Positions 34,801 to 46,432 of a DNA stretch of 64,000 nucleotides are shown in pieces. Made by a program: the position numbers and the translations under genes. Origin of the DNA: Eutypa lata (taxonomy: Eukaryota; Ascomycota; Sordariomycetes; Xylariales; Diatrypaceae); contig JAKULF010000006.1 in assembly GCA_022661535.1 (NCBI GenBank), positions 806,001-870,000 of the forward strand. The letters are read 5' to 3'. How positions within the stretch are numbered: position 1 is the stretch's first letter; each line of letters starts with the position of its first letter. The notes under the pieces were generated by a model. It had not been told where the DNA came from, did not search any database, and worked only from the letters and a program-made list of their open reading frames with translations.

Positions 34801-37800
34801 CCGGGCTTCGATGTTTCGGCTAGTTTCTCCTCTTCCAAGGCAGTCGATATGAGGATGCTCGTAATGTGGCATTCATCACTCTGGTAATCGCGCATGATCA
34901 CGTCGTTCCCGGAAAAGCCATTGGCTCGCAGGAGCTTGTCCCATACTTCTTCGGACACGGCCGGAGAGTGAGGTCGCCACTCCTCGCGAGCGACCCAGAA
35001 GCCAGGTACCAAGCCAGCCATAAAGTTGGTGCGGGTATCTTCCGGGTTGACGATCTCGAGCAACACGAGACGACCACCGGGCTTCAAGGCTTTGCGCACG
35101 TTGCGAATGTTGGGTTCTAGGTAGGGAGTGGCGTGCAAGACACTGGCGGCAATCACTAGGTCATAAGACGCCGGTTCGAACCCTTGACTTTTGATGTCTT
35201 GATCTAGATCTAGCGTCTTGAACTTCATGCGACCCTGCAGCTGAGGCCAGCGGCCACTGGCCCGCTCGAAGAACATGGGCGAGATATCAGTATAACTATA
35301 CTCAGCAAAGCTGGGCGCTCCGATCCTCTTCTCACGTTCCTGCAGCCGCTTCAGCACGTGGCCAGTCATGCCACCGGTTCCGGCACCGACTTCAAGAACG
35401 CGCATAGCCGGGTTCTCATGGGAGGCTAGGTTCAGGAGAGTGTCAAGACGGCTATCTGCGCAGAGGTTTTCGAACAAGTCGGCGTAGAAGATGTTGGCGA
35501 GTTCACCTGCGTACACGATCGAGAGGGGGTCCAGGTCGCCGGTCATGAACTCCGGTAGCTTTCGAGCGCAAGCTGTGTACAACTTCCAGGATGGGAGAAC
35601 GGCTTCGACCTGGGACAACCTGGTATCAACATCTTCGAGACTCATGTTCTCTCCTTCCTGTCGTTGCTCAGGTGTCAACTTCGCGACCTGATGTTCCAAC
35701 CACTCCAGATGACGACGCTGATTATCGGGCACCTTGGCACGATCCATGTGCCTCAGCGTGCGAGCGGCGACAAGATCGAAGACGAGACACATATTAGACT
35801 GGGTTTTCACGATGGTTGTCTCATCTTTAGGTGAGTAGTCCGCATGGCATATAGCTGACAGCTGCTTAGGCTCAAGCAGACTGAACTGGGGCTTCCATTC
35901 GACACCGTACAGTAATTTCCTTTCTGAGTCCTTGGTGACCGATACGGCCGCAGTCATGGCCTTCCCAATGGAGCACAGAACGGTCCCGTCATCAGCCAGG
36001 GCAGCGAGGGTGCCCTGCTCACCGTAACCTGCGGCTTGCGCGCCGCGGACAACCGAAGTCGAAGTTGCACACCACCAGATCGAGTCCGTCTTCGGGTGCT
36101 GCCATCCCGAGGGCGCAAACCAGGCATCCTCGAGACGTATCGGGACATTTGCAGCCGGCTGCTGGCCCGCGCTGACTCGCAGCATCATGAAGGCCGTATC
36201 CACCACAACGGGATGCACCAAACTCGTTGTCTGGTATTTCGTCTTGGACACATCGACACGTCCCACCGCGTTAGCCTGGCCGTCATGGTGTACATCTTGG
36301 GCCACTTGGAACCAGTCTCCGAACTGGAGACCTTGCTTGGAGCTTTCGTTGTATAGGACCACTGAATCGATAGGCTGCACGCACGAGTCAGTCGCCTGCT
36401 TGTGTCGGCTCCGGATACCCTCTTGCATCAACCGTCTCTCTTCGCTCTCGTCGGCGTGAGACTGATATTCGACCTGGATAGTTGCACGGAAGCATTCGGA
36501 CCAGCGCTCCTCTGTGTATGAGTAGATGGTCGCATCGAACCAGGTCGGGTCGTCCTTTTCTGACTGTCGGTTCTTCTGCGGTCGCAGATGCATTTCTACC
36601 TCGGTTCTCTCGTCCCAAGTATCCTTCACGAGGATAGGGCTGATGAACTCGGCTTTCTTGAAGAGGAAGCCCGCGACGGTGCGGTTCTCAGGCACCATCT
36701 GCTGCACGGCTTCAATGGCCATCACGAGCATTCCCGCACCTGGAAAGAGAGCGGTACCACTAATCTTTACGTAGGAAACGAGTTAGCACGTATTCAAAGA
36801 GTACCTATGTTTATATTCGAAGTCAACATACCCTGTGGTCTCCAATCCATGGATCAGTTTCGAGACTCAAGAATCTCCTCCACCGAGGCTCAAGTGGATT
36901 CCAATCCGACGAGCGCACTCCGAGGGTTTCCCCCTTGACGTTGGCGCGCAGCCTGAAGTCCCGGCACATGCGGGATTCCGCCCAGTATTTCTGTGAGTGG
37001 TTGAACGGATACTTCGGACAGTCGATCAGGAAAGGCAGCGGGCTGTCTGCTTTCTGCTGGTTGACGGCGGTGACGGAAATCGAATGTCCCAGGCAGAACA
37101 GCTGTCCTGCGAGATCTAATATCGCCTGGACTGGTGGCTGGGATCGATGGAGAGTACTCGTATACCGGATCTGCTTACGGCTAGCAGCTTGACTGATCGA
37201 ATCTTGCACCGGACGACGGAGCGCTGGGTGCGAACCAACTTCAACCAGGTCTGTGAGCGGCGACACCTCCTGCGCTAGTAGCTGCAAAGCATCGGAAAAT
37301 CGGACCGGAGATACCATGTTGTCTACCCAGTATTGCGCGGTGGCTAGTACGTTTGGACGGACGGCCTTACCAGTAACCGAAGAGATCATAGGAATCTTAG
37401 CAACGGCCTTGACATCTTGACCATCTGCACCATCAAGGGTTCCCATGAGCGAGCGGTACTCGTCGGCAATCGCAAGCATCGATGGAGAGTGGTATCCAAC
37501 TCCGGTCTTGAGCTTCTGCGCAAAGATCCCGTCCTTGTCAGCTTGCGCCTTGACTATATCGATAGCCGTTTCTAAGCCGGATAGCGTGCAGTTGAGTGGA
37601 CTGTTAATGCAGGCAACACAGATGGATTCGCTGACATCCGCTTCTTTAATACCTTTCAGGTACCCGGCGACTTGGTCTTCAGTCAGGTTTATCGACATCA
37701 TAGCACCTGGAGAAGTAGCGTTGGTATCCTTAAGCTGTCCGGCCAACTGTCCTCTGTAGTACGACGCCTTGCAAGCTGACTGGAGGGATAAGGCCCCAAT

Positions 37801-40498
37801 CGCGTAGCTAATATTTTCGATAGGTCAGCAGATGAAACTATTGCTCTCAAAACGAGGGACCATCAAAATATGTTTCAGGGGTTCAACTTACGCAGCAGCA
37901 ATCTCACCCGACGAGTGTCCGACGACAGCCTTCGGGGCAATGCCAAAGCTCTTCAACAGTTCTACCAAGCCAAGCTGGACAGCTGTTGAGAGAGGTTGGC
38001 TATATTGAGGTTTGTTGATGTTCTCGCCATTCCGGAGCTCGTCTATGAATATGGGAATGGGGTTAGCCAGACTATCTCCACAGTCATACACCATGCTTGC
38101 GACGGGTCTCTTACCAAAGATTGACCATCCGCAACCCAAGCTACTATAAATGCCATCGATTTGCTGGATAGTTTCCGCAAAGACGGGATACTGGATAAGG
38201 TCCCAGCCCATGTCGACGTACTGGGCTCCCTGGCCCGTGAACACGTATGCTAGTCCAGCCTGGCCAGAGCTTCGGATGGGTTTGGCCGGCGATAGTTTCC
38301 CCGCTGGACCATCCAAGACAACTCCGAAAGTCCTCCACAGCATTTGGCTTCGTCGGGTAGCCAGAGTATAAGCCAACCGATCTAGCTTGGTAGGGTCACC
38401 CGATATTTTCTCCTTGAAGTAACCGTCGTAGCCTTGTATGGTACGGTTGACCGCCTTCTCGTCGGCAGCGCTCCACACTAGCAACTTGGGTAGGCTGGTA
38501 GTAGAGCCATTTGAAGTTCCATTGGTATGGCTAGTGCCATTAGATCCTGTGCCGTTGGTATGACCATTAGTGTGGCCGTTAACGTGACCGTTGGTATGAC
38601 CATTAGTATGGCCATTGGTATCACCGTTGGTGTGCCCATTAGTATCACCGTTGGTGTGGCCATTGGTAATGCCGTTGGTATGAACCTCCGTAGTGGCACC
38701 AGGAACCTGAGTAGTGCAATGGTTCCCACTAAGGCCGTGCTCCCGCAGGTAATGATACGCATCGTCGAGGATGACATGCGTATTAGAGCCGCCAAAGCCA
38801 AAGGAGTTCACTGATATCCGGCGCAAACCAACTCCGGGCCAGTTCATTGGTTGAGTTGGTACCTTTTGAGGTTCTTAGTCAATGGCGGGGACGGGGCCTA
38901 ACAAAAAGGGGTTGAAGCACGTACCACAGTCCGGTAGAAGTCAGCATCAATGGCGGGGTTAATTTTCTCGAAGAGAGGGTTCGGTGAGATGATACCCTTC
39001 TCTAGAATCACTACCGAAAATATTACCATCAGTCACCAGTCATACTGTAGAGTCTGCCTATAGGGGTAACTCACAAATACATTTGATTATGCCAGCTAGG
39101 GCGCTAGCTCCTTCGAGATGTCCGATGTTCGCCTTGACGGCACCACTATTGCGCTTGTTAGGTAGGCAATTTGGATGGCAGGGTGGTTGCTGACATACAC
39201 ATAGAGAGGTTCTTCAGCTGATCGGAATTCTCGGAATGCTCGACCAATGGCTTTCATCTCTACTGGGTCACCCGTTGGTGTCCCGGTTCCTATGCCCATC
39301 GTATCAGTATCGCGACCCCGAAAATGGACATGATATTCGGCTACGTACCATGAGCCTCGACATAACGAGTCTGGTCCATAGGAAGCTTCGCCTTCTTATA
39401 CACATGGTGGATCAAGGCTTCCTGTGCTTTCTGACTAGGCTGGGTCATTACGGGAGTCTGACCATCCTGATTCGATCCGGCCCCTCGAATAACAGCCCGA
39501 ATCATATCACCATCGCGGACAGCATCAGATACAGGCTTAAGCACGACAGCAAGGATGCCTTCGCCTCTCGCATACCCGTTTGCCCGATGATCGAAACTAT
39601 GGCACACGCCATCCGGAGACAAGAAGTTCTGGTCGGATAATAGCTGAAAGATAGCGGGATCGAGGAGCAGGTTGCATCCCGTGACGAGGGCCTTTCGGGC
39701 GCACACGATGTTAGCTGGTGGTACTATGAAGTCAAGAGACATCAAGGGACATCTACTTACACATGAAGCATCGCCACACTGGATAGTCTTATATGCCAAG
39801 TCGAAGGCGGCTAAGGCACTCGAGCATGCCGTGTTAACGTGAACACTAGGCCCATTCATATCGAAATACCAGCTAACACGATTTGGTATAATGGAAGCAA
39901 CAGTACTTCCGGTGACGGCCGTACGCTCCGCATTGTCGGGATCCATGGACACCATTCTAGTGTAGTCCTCCTCCATGGAGGCTGAAAACACAGCCGTACG
40001 TGAGCCTCGTAGGCTCTCAGCAGGAATTCCCGCTGAAGTTCCATCATCAGCTTCATTCTATGGTATGTGTTTCAGGGTTGGGTATTGTTCTTACCATTCT
40101 CGAAGGCATGGTATGATGCCTCCAATGTCCAGCGTTGCATTGGGTCCATGGATGCCGCCTCCTTCGCCGTGACGGAGAAAAAGGGGGCATCGAACACGGT
40201 TGCATCGTCTTTGATGAAGTGTGCCCCTTTACCTTGGAACTATTACGGTCATGAGTTGCATGGTCAGTCTGTGAGGACGACGTTGATAACATACCTTGTG
40301 GTGCTTGTTGTTTAAGAAAGAGTCAATGTTGATACGAGACTCGGGCCAGCCCGTCTTCATATTCCGTCGGTTCTGAAGCATGTCCCAGAAGCCAGCATCG
40401 TCATCTACACCTTGAGGAAGTTTGAAGGAGAACCCGACGATGGCGATATCATCGGTCGCCGGCGCGGCCGGCTCTACGTGAGAGTGTGTTGCGTCCAT
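31869..40498 (-). CDS. Highly reducing polyketide synthase (KS-AT-DH-MT-ER-KR-ACP)
   Basis: Twelve exons: 40498-40295, 40239-40095, 40050-39761, 39691-39349, 39289-39199, 39145-39075, 39010-38925, 38862-37892, 37807-36832, 36764-33216, 33161-32707, 32586-31869; 2632 residues. KS: C192 in TACSSAL, H327 in EAHGTGT, H367 in [15 protein letters not shown] with S727. [12 protein letters not shown] with H1058, and D1248 in [10 protein letters not shown]-methyltransferase: [10 protein letters not shown] at ~1515-1524. ER: ~1920-2235 with an [10 protein letters not shown] nucleotide site. [13 protein letters not shown] and Y2405, but the usual Asn four residues on is C2409. ACP: S2585 in [10 protein letters not shown]. 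An HTNG repeat fills the KS-AT linker. It should iteratively build a methylated, reduced chain in the cytosol from malonyl-CoA, NADPH and SAM. There is no thioesterase or other release domain at the C-terminus, normal for this class, but no trans-acting release enzyme is visible nearby. The product cannot be inferred. Confidence 0.93.
38506..38682 (-). repeat. 12-bp minisatellite coding (HTNG)n in the PKS
   Basis: A tandem array of 12-bp units, mostly GGTATGACCATT or GGTGTGGCCATT on the + strand, codes [12 protein letters not shown] and HVNG tetrapeptides between the KS and AT domains (residues ~471-528). The unit length keeps the frame, so copy number can change without breaking the enzyme. 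Confidence 0.93.
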
Positions 40499-41010
40499 GT
40501 TGCTATATGTGAGTGCACCCGGCATACGACAATATAATACACAAAAAGGTTGTGAAGAGATGTCTGATGAGCTACTCAACGTTGTCACAAGAGGGCCGTG
40601 GCTGCCTTTTCTACATTTCACATTCTACACGATCACGGTACTGACGTAGGTCTAGAACCGCCTTTTCGCTGGTCCCAAGCAAAGATGACCAGGTCCTACA
40701 TACGAGCGGAGCGGTGATATACACCCGTCGTCTAGCAAATGATATCAACGTATACTCCCAAGAAGACCGGCGTCTGAACAGTGCATACCTTGCTGAGGTT
40801 CGGTACTGCATGTGTGCGTTCTGATCTAGTACGATTCTAGGGGCAGGGTGGAACTTGCCGACGTCCGTTAGAGGCCATGAAACGCCGATTCTTTGTCGAT
40901 CCCATCGGTCCACATCCGCTTAATCATCTTGACACACGAAACCTATCTTACCGATCTTCTCACTACCATAGCCTTACATATCATACTACGTAGTAGTCAC
41001 CTCACCGCTC

Positions 41011-41046
41011 GGTCGGTTCTGGTGTCCACAAAACCCAGAACCGACC
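41011..41046. promoter_or_regulatory. Perfect 12-bp inverted repeat upstream of PKS
   Basis: GGTCGGTTCTGG at 41011-41022 is exactly mirrored by CCAGAACCGACC at 41035-41046, with a 12-bp spacer, about 510 bp before the PKS start codon. CGG half-sites in inverted order are what Zn2Cys6 regulators usually bind, so this is a candidate operator. No regulator gene is adjacent. Confidence 0.35.
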
Positions 41047-41047
41047 A

Positions 41048-41070
41048 AGTGGTTTGCAGGGCGAACCACT
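41048..41070. promoter_or_regulatory. Second short inverted repeat
   Basis: AGTGGTT at 41048-41054 and AACCACT at 41064-41070 form a 7-bp inverted repeat two bases after the longer one. The pair may be one composite site or a chance hairpin. Confidence 0.22.
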
Positions 41071-42959
41071 GAGTGGAACCAGACGGTCGGAGCCCAAACC
41101 AAGCCTCCCATGGCCCCCATGGCGTCAGGATATATTATAGAAGCCTTATTCTCCCCCAATTCGGCAGAGGCTACCATGTAGACCCCTCTGTCGGGCATTT
41201 TACGGCAGGCCCCCGGCAAAACTGATACCTTTATTCCCTCAAAGACCCGGCAGTTTCCCGAATAGCCTCTTGTGTGCTGGAGAAAACACATCATAAGGAT
41301 TCCACCCCTGAACCCGTGGGGAGACTGTCCTGCAGTATTCTGCGAGAACCCTGTATACGTTGCGCGTTAAACGGCCGGAATCAACTCCGAACTCACACCA
41401 CGACAGTTGCAGAGGTGATAGGGAACGCAAATCCTACAGATATTCAAACATACCTACACTACAAGGTCAAGCGCACCAAGCGAGGCAAAGACAGGGGGGG
41501 GCTTGTATCGTACTAAGTACTACCGAAAGCCCGAGTCGAGATTTTCTAACCTTGTTCATAGCCCGTTCGGCAGCAGGGCCCTTCCTGCCGGAGACATGTC
41601 AGCAAACTATACGGGAATCAACTTCAAGATGGAGCTGGCGGTCTAAGAGATAGCACATCATCTGCATGTTTCGCGTTTCATGTTTCGCAATATGTGTAAC
41701 CGAGCCATAGCTACCGACAGTGCTCATGAAAGCGACCATGCATGGTACGACGGTTTACCGACATTATACGCCCTTAAACTACCATTATCAGCAGCAAAGT
41801 AAATGCTTATATCAGCCCAGCTACCACGAGGCTACAAATCAAATAAGACATCACTACAGGCCACCTTGTCGAGGCTTACCTTGATGCGGAAGTAAGGTGA
41901 CCGGCCCAATGGTTCACAGCATTCGTAGGTCTAATGGGGTTAGTGGCAGCACGGATCAAATTTCCGTGCACTGTATATAAGAGTCCTATCGCGCACAGGC
42001 TTGACAACTACCAACTGGTAATAAGTCTGCCTAGGTATGTAGATTGCAAGGTGGCGGATAGCTGTGCTGGAGCGAGGTAATCGTGGACCAGTCATAAGTT
42101 GATTTCATGAAGAGAATGGGAAGACTCTTACTTGGCGTTGAAGTAAGTATTTATTGACTCGCTCGTTAGTTTCTCCTCTACATAACTAGTTAGCAATGGA
42201 GCACGTTGACCCACATCCTGAAATCCTTACATAAACTATATGCCACATATTATAGCACAAGGTAACCACTTATCACACGTAATATACTCGTAACGCGCGC
42301 TAAGGGGCACTATACCGACTGAGTACGTTCCGGATCACTATGTACGAAGTAAAGGCTAATAACTTACCAAGAGGAGGCGCGGCCGCCAACGCCAACGCCA
42401 ACGCCAGCGGGAGAATAAGGCATTATTTTAGTGTAAACCCGGGGTGGAAGGTCAACGCTCAAAACTTCCTAGGGCTCCCAGGGTCCGGGGTTGAGAGTTT
42501 AAGGCCATATCGACGATGCTAGTCTCGCACAGGCCGCTATTCGAATTCGCACGGATTCTAACTAGGGGCCACTTGAACAATGCACTGCGCTTACTGTTAC
42601 CTACCTAATCCGCACTTTTCTCCCATATACGAACTCCACCTCAGTCAACCGGTACTTCAATCCACTTGGTGGAAGAGCATTATTAACGTAAATTATATTC
42701 GTGCTACTAAAATAAAGAGAGCAAGAGTAACTTCTGTGATCGTGGATAGGTCTAGCCTTCCATCGTCAAAAGTCTTCTCTTTACAACAAATAATATTCCA
42801 AAACAGTGTTCGTGATACAGCCCCCAAGTATTATCATGTATACAAGCGTGTTTTAATCCTTCCTTCCTTCCGCCCCTTTTTCCGTGGTAGTACATAGCCG
42901 GTCTTCGTGCAAATAATCTAACATCCGAGGTACGAAGTCCGAGACACGATGGTCGCCAT

Positions 42960-44464
42960 TTATTTTCCCCAGGTGTCGGGGGGAGGATAGTTGGCTTCCG
43001 GGTCACTCCTCGAGTCTTGGGTGACCGTGATGCGGGTGGTCCGAACAATGTTGGAGCCTAGCTTGCCGTCGTTCAGCCGCTCAGTCGATTCGGTGGCCTT
43101 GATATTCTCCATGGGCACGCCATCCTCGTCCAACTTGTAGTATGTGTTGCTGGTATTTGCTGTGCCCTTTCCATGGGTTGAACCGCCGTACCGGTCTAAG
43201 GCCTTGCTCCCTTTCGTAGTCGTCTTCATGCCCAGACCCTTTTTAATTTTGCGCAGGACGCCCGTGTCCTTAAGAATCTTCGGGATACTCGGTACGCAAA
43301 TAATAAAGAACCCACACGTCATTTCAGCGGTAGCCCAGAACACCAGAGGACCCAAGGCGAAGATGGCATCCGCCGCATTGCCAAAAGCGACTGTCACAGC
43401 CAGTCGGAAAGCTGCCGAGATACAGGCACTAGAAACCCATCAAGATTAGTATACCGTCTGTAGAGGCGTCATCATCTCAAACTCAAAATCCAGACTTACA
43501 GCAAACCAAGACCAAAAACGATGGAAACACCCAGTCTCTTCTGCCACGACATCTTCAACTCCCAAATCACCCGTTGCGGCAGCAAGAAGATGGCAACGTC
43601 GGAGAACAGCTGAATACTAGCCGAAGTGACTTGAATGTTGTAAAGGGGGAAGCATTGGCCCGCGACAGTGAAATCGTAGATAGCCGCGTGGGGGATGCAC
43701 TGAAGATTCAAAGCGATCACAATGCCGACACCCGTCACGATCTGTAAGGTGATTAAACCTACGCAGCCCCAGTAGAAGTAGCTCTTAGTTCTGTTTCCTC
43801 GAGGGACGAACATTCGGCACCACTCCAGCAGGATAGCTATTTTCAGCAGGGGAAGGACGACCGAGTAACAGACGCCGAAGACGAGAATCCACTATCAAGA
43901 TTCATACTATTAGATTCATGAGATCCAAAACAGCCGAGAATATTCAACAGCAATGCGGCATGCAACATCGAATGCCATTTATTCTCACCACGACCTAGAC
44001 AAGGGAAAACTCACGTAGGTTGTCGGAATCATATTTCCAAGACGAACATTCCACTGGTGCACGAAGTAACCACATGTCTCGATCATAGCGTACGATGGGT
44101 AGAGTGTCCCCCAGAAACATCCCTAGATTCCATAGGATCAGTTAAACGAACATCGAATCTCCTTTAGGGCAGGCATGAGACGAACATATGCAGCTACAAT
44201 TAAAGCTATAAAACAAAATTCAAGTTAGCTAGAGTCGACACATTAACCACGCGGGAGAAAAAACATACCCTCTTCCAGTCCAACTTTCCTCAACAGCCAC
44301 GCTCTTGCATACGCACGAAGGAATAGGCAAAGAGTGGCGATGACAGCGCATAGCGTCAGCACAAAGATGGCCAGTTCATTTTGGTTTTCGACTCTGTCAA
44401 AGTTGGGCGTAACACCATCAGGAGGCGCCAGAGCAGGCCCGTCGAGATCCAAGGCCGCCGCCAT
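42960..44464 (-). CDS. Fungal rhodopsin-domain integral membrane protein
   Basis: Five exons (44464-44269, 44205-44186, 44122-44015, 43891-43500, 43428-42960) encode 394 residues. The 20-nt second exon uses a weak GTTCGT donor, the least certain junction. Seven membrane segments can be traced, starting with LAIFVLTLCAVIATLCLFLRAYA. The conserved fungal blocks YFVHQWNVRLGNM, LLKIAILLEWCRMFVPRGNRT and YNIQVTSASIQLFSDVAIFLLP are present. The C-terminal ~110 residues form a polar cytoplasmic tail. This is the PF20684-type family related to Pth11-like proteins; most members have no known ligand. It lacks an N-terminal CFEM domain. It is the nearest upstream neighbour of the PKS (2.5 kb, same strand), but a role in the pathway is unproven. 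Confidence 0.85.
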
Positions 44465-46174
44465 TGTGTATTAAACGAATGTCACACTCGGTGCCTGCCT
44501 GAGTGAGCGAGTTGGTTGTGTTTTCGGCTTAAAACGAATGGACGGGTGACTGTTCGTTCTCCTCGCTTGCTGGTCGGGAAGGGTGAACCTTCAATCAAGA
44601 TGGGGGCCAGAGGGGAAGATAATAAAAGTTTTAGCTACTATACTATTCAACTCCCTAAATACAGATCCTATGCAGATGTAACGACATCCAGTGGAGGTCG
44701 GACCGTGGGTAAATATACTAGGCTAGGCGGGATCGGGATTTCTCTGGGGATTTCTCTGGATCTGTTCCCAGAGCGATCCAGTATCGTACTATGAAATTCA
44801 TTTCCACATGAAGCTGCCCGTCCAGAAAAAACCCTTGAAGATAGACAGACCCTCGCAAATATGTACGTGCATTGTTCATACAATGCTTTCACAAAACCCT
44901 GTCAAGTGCATTATGAGAGGGATATGGGCTTCTGCATTATCACGCTCTCCCTGGATCATACGTACACCCGTATATGAAACCTTTCCCGAAAACAAGGACC
45001 CCCTGGCTTGATTTCTATTGGGTGGCAATTCGCATATACGTAGTTCTCCTTAGTTATGTATCGTGCTGCATATCTATGTATTGTACATACCTATACTCAG
45101 TCAGTCAGTTACGCCGTGCAGTTAGGGCTTAGTTACATGCGTATGTAAGTAGACAATCATGAATAGGGCCCTAGTTAAGAACTAGGGGTAAATATTAGTG
45201 GCCGTCGGTAGCGCCGATCATCGCCGTATTTATTCACCTTTATGCATTGGCGCATCCTCGACCATAAATGAATGACCACTGTTTCCTAGTGCATATCACA
45301 AGGCAGATATGCAGACATTTTCTGGAAGAGATCAGACACCCAAGACGTCCTATAAACAAGTTCAATATGCGCAAGAGCAGCCGAATCTTTTACCCTTTTC
45401 ACTCTTGTAGCCCCCGGTCTAGATTTCCATCTCATTGCTTTTTACCAAATGCTGACCCTGTCTTCGTCTATCACCGTTCTTGCGCTCAGACGCTAAAGTC
45501 CACAACCATGCCACAACAAGAAGAATTATACCTTCGCTCATTCCGCTAGGAAATAACACCAAGGAATGGTAAGTCTCAATCCCCAACTAACTATACACTA
45601 TGTTCGTTCACCTTGTTGAATCTCGCTATTTTATTCTGGTTTAAGCAGGAACATAGGAGCTAGGTTGTTAAGGAACTCATGTACTTCGTAAAGTCGGGAG
45701 CAGAACCTGAGTGATGTATAGTAGGTATTTCTCGAAGAGGGTAAAGTGCACGGTCGGTCATTTATAAAGCAGCAGCAGTGGCTTGCGCATCGTTTCAAGA
45801 CCTCCTGGGATTTTACCTCCGCTGTGATATCTGACTCTAAACTGTGGCGTTGGACTCTTGACATGCAGCGAGAAGGTCGAATCCACATCGTAACGTTAGC
45901 TACGCTCGCTTACAGTTCATATCAAAGCCGGCCGAAGAATGGTATATTGCGGCCCGGTTATGGGTATCTGTTTTCAGCTCGACGTACCAGCCGATTTCTT
46001 GCAGGCCGAGGCTGTTCATAGGCATCGGCACATGCACGAGCCTCAAGGTCCATCCACTTATCTGATATAACTATCATTATGTTAGCAACTCTACTCAATA
46101 TTATAACCTCTCTGCTGGATGTCAAGCACCATCACGTGAGAAACACTACGCCGGTCCTCAAGACAGAGGGTTGA
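44465..46174. other. Intergenic region
   Basis: No gene is supported. The first few hundred bases are the probable promoter of the rhodopsin-domain gene. An imperfect direct duplication GGGATTTCTCTG occurs near 44733-44760. Confidence 0.4.
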
Positions 46175-46432
46175 GACGCCGAGTTAGCCCTTATTTTACG
46201 AGACCCGTCCCCACGCGAACCTTTAGATGTCGTCACAGACATATTCGTCATTTAACCGCTGCAGAATATAATTCCCGATGCGTACGAGGACACAGAATTC
46301 GGCATTACATATGATGAGCGCATCTCGCACATTTTGTTCAACGATCCTGAGTACCAGGTATACTTGACTGACAGGGGCATTAAAGCCATGCACATCATTA
46401 AAGAATTACCTCTCACTAAGATATGTATGTAG
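46175..46432 (+). pseudogene. Gene remnant of unknown family
   Basis: One frame reads convincingly protein-like sequence: ELALILRDPSPREPLDVVTD, then an in-frame TAA at 46253, then IIPDAYEDTEFGITYDERIS and ILFNDPEYQVYLTDRGIKAM, ending at TAG 46430. The TAA is one C-to-T change from CAA. No start codon or upstream exon is evident. The family is not recognised; the acidic, helix-like composition suggests an ordinary intracellular protein. Probably a decayed duplicate. Confidence 0.4.

Larger units (their letters stand above)
40499..42959. other. PKS upstream region
   Basis: 2.46 kb between the PKS start and the 3' end of the rhodopsin-domain gene, with no supported gene. It contains a cluster of inverted repeats at 41.0 kb (listed separately), a 10-bp palindrome ACTACGTAGT at 40985-40994 and a short GCCAAC repeat near 42387. 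Confidence 0.5.

Noticed and set aside
38506..38682. CRISPR-like or regulatory repeat array
   Set aside because: Units are adjacent 12-bp copies without spacers and lie inside the open PKS frame.
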